Below, in pieces: positions 38,868 through 47,394 of a stretch of DNA of 64,000 bases. Every line of letters starts with the position of its first letter. Within the stretch, counting starts at the first letter, position 1. The position numbers and the translations under genes are program-made. The notes beneath the pieces were generated by a model. It saw nothing but the letters and a program-made list of their open reading frames with translations. It searched no databases and was not told where the DNA came from. The stretch is from positions 1 to 64,000 of the forward strand of contig JAEEXG010000005.1 of NCBI GenBank assembly GCA_016291405.1, written 5' to 3'. Source of the DNA: Lachnospiraceae bacterium (GTDB lineage Bacteria; Bacillota; Clostridia; Lachnospirales; Lachnospiraceae).

Positions 38868-40570
38868 TTTCTAACCACCTCTCTTTCATAGGCAATGAAT
38901 CTTCTTACAAAATCCGTAGCATCCTCAATGCCTGCTTTTTTACAAAGTTCGTAAAGAGAAGTCTCTTTTAAACTTGCTTCATCTATGGTTTCTTTGTCCG
39001 TTAAGACTTTAGCGCACTCATCGTCTTTTATGATGCGGCCCTTTGAAAAAGCAACGCTTCTGTTTGCATATTCAAGCATAAGGTGCATATCGTGAGTAAT
39101 CATTATTACGGTAATGCCAAGCTTGTTTAGGCTTGATAAAAACTCCATGATTTCAGTATAGTGGCGATAATCCTGGCCGGCTGTTGGCTCATCTAAAATA
39201 ATGACCTTTGGCTTTAACACCATAATTGAAGCTATGGTAACACGCTTCTTTTGGCCGTAGCTTAAAGCTGCCACAGGCCAGTTTCTAAAGGGCCAGAGTC
39301 CGCAGATTTTTAAAGTTTCTTCCACTCTTTCCTTTATTTCGTCTTCGCATACGCCTCTTGTTCTAAGGCCTAAAGCGACTTCATCAAATATCATTACCTT
39401 AGAAATCATCTGATTGGGATTTTGCATTACATACCCGATTTCATCGGCTCTTTCTTTTATGGATAAAAGAGAAAAGTCTTTTCCTTCGTAGAAAATGTCT
39501 CCTTCATCCTTCTTTTCAAAACCGCAAAGCACCTTTGAAAATGTGGATTTTCCGGCTCCGTTTGTGCCGACAATTGCAAGCATCTCTCCGCTTTTAACTT
39601 TAATGCTTATATTATCAAGGGCTTTTCTTTTACCATCGTATGAAAAAGAAAGGTTTCTAACATCCAAAAGGTAATCTTGATTATTTTCAATTGTTTCTTT
39701 GGGCGCATGTTCGTACCAATTCTTTAATAATCTTGATTCTTCGTCACCTATTTTAACGGTATCAATGCTTCCGGGAAGAAGATCAGGGGTCACCTTTATG
39801 CCTGCATACTTCATGGCAGCAATATACAAAGGTTCTCTTACGCCCTTTTCATTAAGCACGTCTGAGCTTACAAGCTCATCAGGAGTGGTGTCTGTGACGA
39901 TTCTGCCCTTATCCATAATCACAACTCTGTCAACGTGTCTGTGAAGCACGTCTTCAAGCCTATGCTCTACAATGATTACCCCTACTCCCGTCTTTTTTGA
40001 AAGCTCGTCAATAAGTTCAATTGCCTGCTTTCCTGTTTTAGGGTCTAAGTTAGCAAGAGGCTCATCAAAAATGAGTAAATCAACATCGTCAACCAAGACT
40101 CCCCCAAGGGATACTCTTTGCTTTTGGCCTCCCGATAATTGTGAGGGCGCGTGATCTAAAAAGTCCTGGATATTTACAAGCTTTGCAACTTCCGACACTC
40201 TCTCATGAAGCCTTGGCTCTTTTATACAATCGTTTTCAAGGGCGAAAGCAATATCTTCCGCAACGGTAAGTCCCACAAACTGGGCGTCGGAATCCTGTAA
40301 AACCGTGCCTACATGCTTTGATATTTCAAACAAGCTTAAATCACGGGTTTCTTTATCAAACAAAGAAAGCGACCCTGTCATCTTTCCCCTGTAGGAGAAA
40401 GGGACAAGCCCGTTCATGCAATGCACTAAGGTAGATTTACCGCATCCGGAAGGTCCTGCTATTAAAACCTTCTCTCCCTTCTTGATTGAAAAATTGATGT
40501 CAAAAAGGGTCGGCGATGACTGCGCGTCATACTTAAAGCCGAAATCTTTAAATTCTAAGATATTACTCAA
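38864..40570 (-). CDS. Tandem double ATPase of ECF transporter (EcfA1-EcfA2 fusion type)
   Basis: 568-residue protein with two complete ABC ATPase domains. First: Walker A GPSGCGKST near 39, signature LSGGQKQRVSLGG, Walker B LLIFDEPLANLDP, then EHRLEDV. Second (from about 300): Walker A GTNGAGKST, signature LSYGQKKRVTIAS, Walker B VIILDEPTAGQDY and THDMH. Both sites look competent. The start is TTG with AAAGGAG upstream. The fused type with a UPF0397 S gene matches the transporter class described in comparative genomics as MtsUVT-like (methionine-regulated in some species). Confidence 0.92.
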   Translation of the reverse strand: MSNILEFKDFGFKYDAQSSPTLFDINFSIKKGEKVLIAGPSGCGKSTLVHCMNGLVPFSYRGKMTGSLSLFDKETRDLSLFEISKHVGTVLQDSDAQFVGLTVAEDIAFALENDCIKEPRLHERVSEVAKLVNIQDFLDHAPSQLSGGQKQRVSLGGVLVDDVDLLIFDEPLANLDPKTGKQAIELIDELSKKTGVGVIIVEHRLEDVLHRHVDRVVIMDKGRIVTDTTPDELVSSDVLNEKGVREPLYIAAMKYAGIKVTPDLLPGSIDTVKIGDEESRLLKNWYEHAPKETIENNQDYLLDVRNLSFSYDGKRKALDNISIKVKSGEMLAIVGTNGAGKSTFSKVLCGFEKKDEGDIFYEGKDFSLLSIKERADEIGYVMQNPNQMISKVMIFDEVALGLRTRGVCEDEIKERVEETLKICGLWPFRNWPVAALSYGQKKRVTIASIMVLKPKVIILDEPTAGQDYRHYTEIMEFLSSLNKLGITVIMITHDMHLMLEYANRSVAFSKGRIIKDDECAKVLTDKETIDEASLKETSLYELCKKAGIEDATDFVRRFIAYEREVVRK

Positions 40571-40591
40571 GGAAAACTACTCCTTTAAAAT

Positions 40592-40613
40592 GCGGCGGGA
40601 AGTACCCCGCCGC
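40592..40613 (-). terminator. GC-rich intercistronic hairpin between the S component and ATPase genes
   Basis: Minus-strand stem GCGGCGGG with its complement (8 bp, 6-base loop) followed by ATTTTAAAGGAG, in the 55-base gap between UPF0397 and the ATPase gene. The T-run is short, so it may be a partial terminator or processing/stability element that lets the S component be made in excess. It leads directly into the ATPase ribosome site. Confidence 0.6.
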
Positions 40614-40625
40614 CATGATTTAATT

Positions 40626-41177
40626 CTAATTTTCTTCTTTTAAGCTATCCTTCTTAGGCTTTGTTGCAGCGTATGCTACGCATAATAATGTTCCAACGAT
40701 AGCTGTTGTAAGAATGTTTACGCCTGCACCTGTAAGTCCCTGAAGGTAAACTTTGTTTGCGGGCTCTTGATAAATCAAAATATCAAGAGTGGGTGCGATT
40801 ACAACCCATGCAATGATATGGGAAATAACCTGAGCTATATTAAAGATTGCAATGTTCTTTCCTGTGAACACACCGCCTTCAATATCCATCTTCTTTGTGG
40901 CAAAGCCCATTGCGCAACCAAATACTGCGGATGCGATAACCCAGCTCCACCATACGCCCCAGCCAAAGCTAAAGTCGATGAAGAAGTGACCGATAAGGCC
41001 TGAAAGAAGACCTGCTATAGGTCCGAATACTGCTGAAATGAAAGCAAGTACACCGTACTGGATTGAAATGTTTGTGTTGGGAATTCCGCTGGGAATTGCA
41101 ACAAAACGACCGAGTACAAAGAATAAAGCGGCGCCGATGCCGGTTGCAACGACTGTCTTAACAGAAAACTTTCTCAT
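40626..41177 (-). CDS. UPF0397 family ECF transporter substrate-specific (S) component
   Basis: Membrane S component, 183 residues with about five or six hydrophobic helices. The opening FSVKTVVATGIGAALFFVLG and GWGVWWSWVIAS and EPANKVYLQGL patterns are those of UPF0397. Paired with the double ATPase and EcfT downstream, forming a dedicated ECF importer. The substrate is undefined; some relatives are preceded by methionine-responsive elements, but no SAM riboswitch or T-box is seen in the leader. ATG with AAAGGAG upstream. Confidence 0.83.
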   Translation of the reverse strand: MRKFSVKTVVATGIGAALFFVLGRFVAIPSGIPNTNISIQYGVLAFISAVFGPIAGLLSGLIGHFFIDFSFGWGVWWSWVIASAVFGCAMGFATKKMDIEGGVFTGKNIAIFNIAQVISHIIAWVVIAPTLDILIYQEPANKVYLQGLTGAGVNILTTAIVGTLLCVAYAATKPKKDSLKEEN

Positions 41178-41308
41178 AAAGATTCTCCTTTATATAAGTG
41201 TATGTGTGTATACCTACACATCAAATTCATTCTACCACATAATACCATAAATAATCATCGTTTTTTTCTATATCGGGATATAGACTTAAAAAACATTTTA
41301 AACTCACC

Positions 41309-41337
41309 TTGACCATGAAAAATTTGTGTGGGAAAAT
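41309..41337 (+). promoter_or_regulatory. Promoter of the NCS2 permease gene
   Basis: TTGACC at 41309-41314 and GAAAAT at 41332-41337, spacing 17, with an extended -10 TGG just before. Predicted start about 41344, three bases before the hairpin at 41347. Confidence 0.6.
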
Positions 41338-41346
41338 AAATTGCAA

Positions 41347-41377
41347 AGCGGTATTTTCTTTGCGAGAAGATACCGCT
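41347..41377 (+). other. 13-bp leader hairpin before the purine permease gene
   Basis: Inverted repeat of 13 positions (AGCGGTATTTTCT against AGAAGATACCGCT, with one G-U pair; loop TTGCG) between the promoter and the ribosome site AAGGAG. No T-run follows, so it is not a terminator. It may protect the mRNA 5' end or be a DNA operator. It does not look like the purine or 2'-dG riboswitch. Confidence 0.6.
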
Positions 41378-41405
41378 ATTATTTATGAAGGAGTGTATTT
41401 CAATC

Positions 41406-42830
41406 ATGGAAAAGTTCTTTAAACTAAAAGAGAACAACACCACTGTAAGGACTGAAATCATCGCAGGCCTTACAACGTTCATGACAATGGCTTACATTAT
41501 CGCTCTTAATCCAAACCTTCTTACAGGCTTCGGAGCTGAGGGTCAGGGCCTTTGGAATGGCGTATTCTTAGCTACCTGTATTGCTTCTGCAATAGGTACA
41601 ATCTTTATGGGGTTAGTGGCCAACAAGCCCTTCGCTATGGCTCCCGGAATGGGACTTAACAGTTTCTTTGCCGTTGTTGTTGCAAACATTGTGGCAATCA
41701 CAGGCATCACTTATCTTGAGTCTTTCAGAGCCGCATTATGTATCATCTTAATCGAAGGTATCGTGTTTATTATTCTTTCCGCATTTAATGTAAGAGAGAA
41801 AATCGTAAGCGCAATTCCCCTTCCCGTAAGACTCGGAATCGGACCTGCCATCGGTATGATGCTTATGAACATAGGCTTTGGCTCAAACGTAGGTATTTAC
41901 GGAGAAAGCGGCACACCTTTCTTTGTTATGCGTGATTTCTTCGGTGCACTTACCGCTAAGTCTGCAAAAGACTCAATGGGCTCTGCTTTTGCTCCCATGG
42001 TGTTAACTGTAATCACCATTTTCTTTGGCTTATTCTTAATCATTGCTTTGGAGCATAAGAAAGTTAAAGGTTCAGTATTATTCGGTATGCTTGGAGCATC
42101 AATTCTTTATTGGGCGGGCGAAGCAGTATTTCTTAAGGTTAATCCTTTTGAAAGTCTTAAAACAGCTTCTTTCCTTCCTCCTTTTAAGGATATGGCAGAA
42201 AACACCTTGTTTAAATTAAACTTCAAAGGCTTTATGGAAATTGGCTGGGTGACAGTAATTACCTTGGTTATCACCTTCTGTATCATCGATATGTTTGATA
42301 CAATCGGAACCTTGGTTGGAACCGCAAGCCGTGCGGGAATGCTTGATAAAGAAGGAAACATGCCTAAGATGAAAGAAGCCCTTTTATCTGACGCAGTAGG
42401 TACCGTTGCAGGTTCACTTACAGGTACTTCTACCGTTACAACCTTCGTAGAATCAGCTTCCGGTGTTGAAGCAGGGGGACGCACAGGACTTACAGCAGTA
42501 ACAACAGGTATCATGTTCTTACTCTGCATGTTTATTGCGCCAATTGCAGGAATCATCCCTGCAGCCGCTACATCATCAGCATTAATCTATGTTGGATTCT
42601 TGATGCTTGGTAACTTAAAAGAAATCGACTTTAAAGATCCTTCACAGTTAATCCCCGTAGCAATAATGCTTATTGCAATGCCCATTTCAAGCTCCATCGG
42701 ACACGGCATCGGCCTTGCACTTATTGCTTACTCATTCATTAAACTCTTTACAGGAAAAGCAAAGGAAGTTTCAATTCTTACTTACCTTCTTTCAATCCTT
42801 TTCATCGTAAAGTTCTTTATAGCTTTATAA
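41406..42830 (+). CDS. NCS2 family permease (AzgA-like purine/hypoxanthine-guanine type)
   Basis: Inner-membrane nucleobase symporter, 474 residues with about 13 hydrophobic segments. Family landmarks are LTTFMTMAYIIALNP (residue 20-35), GMGLNSFFAVVV, and DMFDTIGTLVGTAS near 300, where AzgA-type proteins have the substrate-binding region. In relatives it carries adenine, guanine or hypoxanthine. I start at ATG 41406, since an upstream ATG at 41385 has no ribosome site and contains AAGGAG itself; the spacing to this site is rather long (12). Its own terminator follows. Confidence 0.9.
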   Translation: MEKFFKLKENNTTVRTEIIAGLTTFMTMAYIIALNPNLLTGFGAEGQGLWNGVFLATCIASAIGTIFMGLVANKPFAMAPGMGLNSFFAVVVANIVAITGITYLESFRAALCIILIEGIVFIILSAFNVREKIVSAIPLPVRLGIGPAIGMMLMNIGFGSNVGIYGESGTPFFVMRDFFGALTAKSAKDSMGSAFAPMVLTVITIFFGLFLIIALEHKKVKGSVLFGMLGASILYWAGEAVFLKVNPFESLKTASFLPPFKDMAENTLFKLNFKGFMEIGWVTVITLVITFCIIDMFDTIGTLVGTASRAGMLDKEGNMPKMKEALLSDAVGTVAGSLTGTSTVTTFVESASGVEAGGRTGLTAVTTGIMFLLCMFIAPIAGIIPAAATSSALIYVGFLMLGNLKEIDFKDPSQLIPVAIMLIAMPISSSIGHGIGLALIAYSFIKLFTGKAKEVSILTYLLSILFIVKFFIAL

Positions 42831-42839
42831 AAAAACAAA

Positions 42840-42869
42840 GGCGTCGCGATTGCGGCGCCTTATTTTTTT
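42840..42869 (+). terminator. Terminator of the NCS2 permease gene
   Basis: Stem GGCGTCGC with GCGGCGCC (8 positions, one G-U; loop GATT) then TTATTTTTTTG, ten bases after the permease stop. Confidence 0.88.
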
Positions 42870-42874
42870 GCAAC

Positions 42875-42905
42875 AAAAAAGCTCCCAAATCTTGGGAGCT
42901 TTTAT
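42875..42905 (-). terminator. Terminator of the Rpn nuclease gene
   Basis: Perfect 12-bp stem AAAAGCTCCCAA with its complement (loop ATC), followed on the minus strand by TTTTTTG; three bases after the Rpn stop. The stem is self-complementary enough to act on the plus strand too. Confidence 0.85.
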
Positions 42906-42907
42906 TA

Positions 42908-43780
42908 TTATTCCACATCTGGTACTTTGAATCGATTGTCCTTCATTGCCTGTTTAAAATCAGATACGGACATTCCCAGTTTCTTAGCGCCTTTATCTAT
43001 AGAGAGGTCACCGTCTTGAACCAATTCAAACACAAGAAAAGTTCTTTCATCGCTTCTAACAACCTGCTCATATTTCTTTTCATCAAATTCTGTTAAAGTC
43101 ATGTTGTTAACCTCCCTTCGATGTTTCAAAAGAAACTCTTTTAAAATGCCGTTCTTTATGCAATCATCCGCTGCATTATTGATTGCATCACTAAGACTTT
43201 CACTCTTTTGATATTCTCTAACCAAAGAAACGAATTTAGAATAATCTTCCAAAGTTTTACATCTACTAAGTATTTCACTGTTATGGCCATAGTTGATATT
43301 AATCATCGTTGCGGTCCACTCAAAATCATTTTTGACCGATGAATCATCAAAAGCATCCGACAGCCTTAACGCCAATTTGTCGGCTTCTTTCATATCAGTT
43401 TCGCCATTATAGAAAACAATATACTTTGGCGTCGGAATCTTTAAAAGAGTACGACTATATAGTTTCTCTGATTCCGGAGTTAACTGCCTGTAAAGGTCAG
43501 CAAAATACAAGAATCCTCTTAGAGGCATATTGGGATTAAATGAACTCTGATGCTCATACAAATTTATGGTTCTTGAAACCATAAATGAAACATCATTCTT
43601 CATTTTCATCCAAATTACGTCATCGAGAGTTGTGAACTCTAAATCATCTACATTGGTATAATCAGAGCCATTAATTGCATTGTAGAGGCTTAGCGCTGCT
43701 TTTTTATCCTCTCCAAATAACTTTCGAAACAAAGTATCCTTGTACTTTTTGTTGGCATTTACACCGTAGTTTATTATCAT
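42908..43780 (-). CDS. Rpn family PD-(D/E)XK nuclease/transposase-like protein
   Basis: 290 residues resembling recombination-promoting nucleases and the PDDEXK-type transposase-like family. Visible landmarks are NKKYKDTLFRKLFG, LYEHQSSFNPNMPLR (E-x-Q pair as in the PDDEXK core) and YKDTLF/KYIVFYNG, with a C-terminal helical stretch. Rpn proteins (RpnA) are Ca2+-stimulated DNases promoting RecA-independent recombination. The ORF could start at 43828, but a good promoter overlaps that codon, so the start is ATG 43780. Terminator follows. It borders the accessory region. Confidence 0.75.
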   Translation of the reverse strand: MIINYGVNANKKYKDTLFRKLFGEDKKAALSLYNAINGSDYTNVDDLEFTTLDDVIWMKMKNDVSFMVSRTINLYEHQSSFNPNMPLRGFLYFADLYRQLTPESEKLYSRTLLKIPTPKYIVFYNGETDMKEADKLALRLSDAFDDSSVKNDFEWTATMININYGHNSEILSRCKTLEDYSKFVSLVREYQKSESLSDAINNAADDCIKNGILKEFLLKHRREVNNMTLTEFDEKKYEQVVRSDERTFLVFELVQDGDLSIDKGAKKLGMSVSDFKQAMKDNRFKVPDVE

Positions 43781-43818
43781 TTGTAAGTACCATTGCTTCT
43801 CTCTCGGTACTTTCGAAA

Positions 43819-43848
43819 AGTATAGCATACCCTTAGTACTGTAGTAAA
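43819..43848 (-). promoter_or_regulatory. Extended -10 promoter of the Rpn nuclease gene
   Basis: On the minus strand TTTACT (43843-43848), 18 bases, then TGC-TATACT (43819-43824, extended -10). Predicted start is about 43812, 30 bases upstream of the ATG at 43780, and it places the alternative ATG at 43828 inside the promoter. Confidence 0.65.
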
Positions 43849-43852
43849 CAGA

Positions 43853-44038
43853 TTAGTACTCTTCATCCGTGTAATCACAATTCGAACACTCCCAATGATC
43901 ATCAATCCAATACATCGTACAACCACAGTTAGGGCAAGTACCGATTTCATAATCTTCTTCTAACTCTTTACTGCAGTACGGGCACCTAGTATATTCCTAT
44001 TCATCATAGACCCTTCTACAGTCTGGACACATCTGCAT
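43853..44038 (-). pseudogene. Small zinc-ribbon protein gene interrupted by an in-frame TAG
   Basis: A 62-codon frame on the minus strand with ATG preceded by AAAGGAG at a spacing of nine. Translated it has four CxxC pairs: CPDC, CPYC, CPNC and CSNC, ending DYTDEEY. Codon 14 is TAG (43997-43999), between YDE and EYTRCPYC. Without it the frame is complete, so it is either a recently broken gene or a read-through case. Two zinc knuckles are predicted. No other gene is present in the 43829-44143 gap. Family not recognised. Confidence 0.6.
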
Positions 44039-44143
44039 AAGTAGCATCTCCTTTTATCTTTGAAGAATGAAAATCATTTATCTATGTTTTCTATCGACCA
44101 CACGATTTAATTATATCCCTTTCAAATAATCATTTCTTCTATT

Positions 44144-45115
44144 CTAGTTTGTTTCTTTTAGTGGAAAATTAACTGACGGTATCCCAATGGCTCCCACTTT
44201 ATCACTCATTTTTTCTATATACCTGTAGTCTTTCTGCCATTTTTCTACTGCGTTTTCCATGTTAGGCTGACCCTTGTGCACAGTAATAAAATATGCCAAA
44301 TAGCTCAGTGCCTGCACCTTTGTAACTGTTCCATTGTTAATCGCAGTTCTTAATATTTCTTGCCTCTCTTCGTCTCCTAAATTATTCTTTTTATCTACGG
44401 TATAACCGCAATCTTTGAGTGGGCCGATCACATTCGCATACAGTCGTGCTTCATTCTTTTCCTTTCCAGCATTATCTGGTAATAGTATCCTACATAAAGG
44501 ACGCCCCAGCCTTTCAATTTCATCATAGGTCATTCTAAGCAAAAAGAACTTACCGCATTGAAAGCAGTATGACGCGCTCTTCTTAACTTGTATTACTCTA
44601 CCTTCCGAATCTATCACATCGAAAATAGCAAAAATATCAGTTACAACATGTTTATCGGCCATGCATTTAAATGCATAATCAACCACGACTAAATCTGAAT
44701 GCCTAACTACTCTTGTTCTAATAACGCTCGCCCGTTTTTCAACTTGTCTTTCTTGCACACATTCTTCTTTTGCAAGTCTTCTTATCAAATGCCCTAAAGG
44801 CGCGATCTCAACACCATATAGTTCACTATACTCTTCCGTTTGTAGTGTATAAGTTGCATGATACTCTCCTACCACATTCTTCGTAATTGCACATATTAGC
44901 AACCTTTCATCACACTGGTAACGTTCTCGTATCGTTATACCATCATTTGATCTGCTTTTTCTTACCCACTGATATATACCACTTTGTGTTTTATCTTCTA
45001 GGTCTTTAATAAAGCTCCGCTTTTTGACCTCTATTTCATGCAATCTTTGGGCTTTTTCCATCCTAGAAAAGGCAGCTTTCTCATCTTTTTTCTTTTTTCC
45101 GTTCTTTCTACCCAT
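44144..45115 (-). CDS. Unassigned protein with a CxxC zinc-like motif
   Basis: 323 residues, not recognised. A basic, lysine-rich N-terminus (GRKNGKKKKDEKAAFS) precedes a mixed alpha/beta body. Around residues 190-215 there is a cluster YCFQCGKFFLL then a later GRPLCRILL, three cysteines fitting a zinc site. The C-terminus has a predicted helical stretch ending KDYRYIEK. A longer start at 45145 lacks a ribosome site; GAGGGAACAG precedes ATG 45115. It follows the DUF2325 gene on the same strand after a 220-base gap. Nucleic-acid binding is a guess from basic and cysteine content. Confidence 0.6.
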   Translation of the reverse strand: MGRKNGKKKKDEKAAFSRMEKAQRLHEIEVKKRSFIKDLEDKTQSGIYQWVRKSRSNDGITIRERYQCDERLLICAITKNVVGEYHATYTLQTEEYSELYGVEIAPLGHLIRRLAKEECVQERQVEKRASVIRTRVVRHSDLVVVDYAFKCMADKHVVTDIFAIFDVIDSEGRVIQVKKSASYCFQCGKFFLLRMTYDEIERLGRPLCRILLPDNAGKEKNEARLYANVIGPLKDCGYTVDKKNNLGDEERQEILRTAINNGTVTKVQALSYLAYFITVHKGQPNMENAVEKWQKDYRYIEKMSDKVGAIGIPSVNFPLKETN

Positions 45116-45251
45116 CTGTTCCCTCAAAACCTTCATTTTCCCCATATGATTCTATAAGTATCTTTAAAAATACCATTAACAGTATCTAATCGCTATAAAT
45201 CTCCCGCTTAATAATGTATATGTCTACCTCAAAATTTAACCATAATAATGT

Positions 45252-45272
45252 AAAACAGTTAGGAACTGTTTT
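45252..45272. terminator. Weak 9-bp hairpin between the two unassigned genes
   Basis: AAAACAGTT and its complement with a 3-base loop. Neither side has a long T-run beyond the stem, though the arm itself ends in four Ts. It may be a terminator for the DUF2325 gene on the minus strand. Confidence 0.35.
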
Positions 45273-45338
45273 GATTAATTGTACAAAAAACACAAGAGTA
45301 TTATAACTCTGAAAACACATATCAGCGGAGTAACACTA

Positions 45339-46946
45339 TCAAACATCATTATAGAGATAACTAATTGCATTATCTATGTTAACCTCATTTATAAATCCTA
45401 TGTCCACCCCACAGGATTTAGCCACCGAAACGAACTTATTATATTCTGCATGACCAATATAGTTGGTAAAGAAATAAATTTTCTGAACCCCAGCCAATGC
45501 ATCTCTAGAAATTGACGATCTGACATCCGAAGAGAAATACTTATACTCCGGAAGTTTAGTTTTCATTTTACTAATCCAGCTAGGGTGGCCACCTACTATA
45601 GCATATCTGCACTTCGAAAGTGCCTCGATCATTTCGCTCTCTGATGTATCAGCTGTAATGTCTTGGCTTTCTTTCGCATACTTATGCGCATAATTTCTGA
45701 GTGCAATCAGCTCAAGCTCATATGCTTCCACTTTATCTGCTAAAATAGCTTGGCCTAATCTCTCCTTCTTTTCTTTTTCGTAAAGATCATGCATGTGCGC
45801 AACAGCTTGATCCTTTTCATGTATCTTTATTTGAAGTTCCCTTATTTGCGCCTCAAGTTCATCCTTAGTTTTGCTGCTAGAATCATCCTTTGTTACTAAA
45901 TTATTATCTGTCTCAACTGCCCTTTGCCTGTGACTTAAGTTCTGTTGTGACTCACGCATTCGGTCTGCGATTTTAAAATGCTCATCGCGCAAAGTCAACC
46001 CTAATACAGCATCCATGGAATCGAATGTGTCATTTAATCTGTTGACTGAATCAAATGAAATAATACGCAACATTAAATATTGGTATAAGTCTTCATCTGT
46101 GTAGGATTGTTTAGTAGCCTCTAAAATATATATCACATCAACAAGCATTCTAAATAAATTAGCATCCGGCGCCGAATATACTCTTGAATCAAGATTTGAG
46201 TAATCAGAATAGTTTAAGCAGCTATTATAAAAATGTCCCATCTTCTTCATGTTTGAAAGAAATCTTCCAAAATCATATTGTGTTGCAACAGTATAGCAAT
46301 GCTTATATAGTTCTTCGTCCACATCGTCCGATAATTGTGGATAGAGCATTGTTTGTTCCTTTGCTAAGGGATAACTCTCATGTTTAGCAACCTCCTCACA
46401 AGTTAAATAAAGAAAATCAATACTTCTATCAAGCTCTATATCCATCAACTCTGCTATACAAGCAATTCTGCATAGTGAAGCTATACTTGCATCAAGTCCT
46501 TCCGCTATGCCTTTAATTTCATCAAGCTTAATAACTTTATATCTTTTTAGCTGATTGTACTCCTTCTTATAGTATTTCTTATAGTAATCTATTAAACCAT
46601 TACGAGCCATCAGAGACCCCTCAAGAGCATCGTTATAAATAATATTCAATCCTCTATTTATTATCTCCATACCAGGAATACAGTCCTTACCCTCTGGTGC
46701 ATATATTACCTTATGAAGAGAATTAAACCTCGAAAAATTAACTTGCGCATATACACTAAATGAAGCAATAAAATGTTCTCTCATCTCAGTGTCTCTAAGA
46801 AAGTAAAGTAAAAAGAGTCTTCGCGCTTCAAAAGGATCCGCCCTTCTTCCCAATCTAGTTAAACTTGCATATTGGGCTCTAACAATATCGGAAACATTGA
46901 TAACCTTTTCCTTTTTGCTATTTATAATACTATCATTTCTCACCAT
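45339..46946 (-). CDS. DUF2325-containing coiled-coil protein
   Basis: 535 residues. The N-terminal 330 residues are helical and not recognised. A coiled coil covers about 340-415 (KTKDELEAQIRELQIKIHEK). The C-terminal 90 residues match DUF2325: AIVGGHPSWISKMKTKL, then YFSSDVRS and KIYFFTNYIGHAEYNKF. DUF2325 is of unknown function and often follows a coiled coil. ATG at 46946 has GGAGAAG upstream and an extended -10 (TGATATAAT) 70 bases before; an earlier in-frame ATG at 46982 lacks these. Lower GC than the flanking core genes. Confidence 0.75.
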   Translation of the reverse strand: MVRNDSIINSKKEKVINVSDIVRAQYASLTRLGRRADPFEARRLFLLYFLRDTEMREHFIASFSVYAQVNFSRFNSLHKVIYAPEGKDCIPGMEIINRGLNIIYNDALEGSLMARNGLIDYYKKYYKKEYNQLKRYKVIKLDEIKGIAEGLDASIASLCRIACIAELMDIELDRSIDFLYLTCEEVAKHESYPLAKEQTMLYPQLSDDVDEELYKHCYTVATQYDFGRFLSNMKKMGHFYNSCLNYSDYSNLDSRVYSAPDANLFRMLVDVIYILEATKQSYTDEDLYQYLMLRIISFDSVNRLNDTFDSMDAVLGLTLRDEHFKIADRMRESQQNLSHRQRAVETDNNLVTKDDSSSKTKDELEAQIRELQIKIHEKDQAVAHMHDLYEKEKKERLGQAILADKVEAYELELIALRNYAHKYAKESQDITADTSESEMIEALSKCRYAIVGGHPSWISKMKTKLPEYKYFSSDVRSSISRDALAGVQKIYFFTNYIGHAEYNKFVSVAKSCGVDIGFINEVNIDNAISYLYNDV

Positions 46947-47015
46947 TTTCTTCTCCAGATTGCTCCATACATTAAAGAACACACAATATCACATGGTTTG
47001 CTTTTACTACCTTGA

Positions 47016-47024
47016 ATTATATCA
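47016..47024 (-). promoter_or_regulatory. Extended -10 element for the DUF2325 gene
   Basis: TGATATAAT on the minus strand, a full match to the extended -10, about 70 bases upstream of the DUF2325 ATG. No convincing -35 box. Confidence 0.45.
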
Positions 47025-47286
47025 TCTGTAACAGTCAGCTTACTACAAAAAAAGACTATGTATTCTATATCCGAAAATCAATTGCAAATAACTAAACGAG
47101 TTTCTTTTAATGTATAAAAAAACTATTTTATTCTTCCCGAGCTGTTTATTTAAAAAAAATTTAAAAAATGTTTTAAATTAAAATTTTTAAAAAATTCTTT
47201 ACTATTTAAATCTATTTTAACAGTCTTTCTTTTCTTCGTAGAACATAATAATAATGGGAATATTTACGCGTTTTCGACCCATGAAG

Positions 47287-47318
47287 AAAAAATAACCCAT
47301 TAATATAGGTTATTTTTT
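47287..47318. terminator. Bidirectional terminator-like hairpin in the AT-rich gap
   Basis: AATAACC and GGTTATT pair across a 10-base loop with A-run on one side and T-run on the other (AAAAATAACC ... GGTTATTTTTT). It would end plus-strand transcription entering from 47254. Confidence 0.6.
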
Positions 47319-47394
47319 AAAGCCTTCTTCCACTATTTATTGTTCAGATTTAAAAGTTTAAATTAAAAACCAAATTTATATCCGTCTTATTCTT

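Noticed and set aside
41178-41308. Possible SAM or T-box riboswitch before the UPF0397 gene
   Set aside because: Methionine regulation is reported for relatives, but no conserved aptamer or T-box sequence is seen; only short hairpins are present.
42107-42556. 149-codon minus-strand frame within the NCS2 permease gene
   Set aside because: Shadow of a well supported gene.
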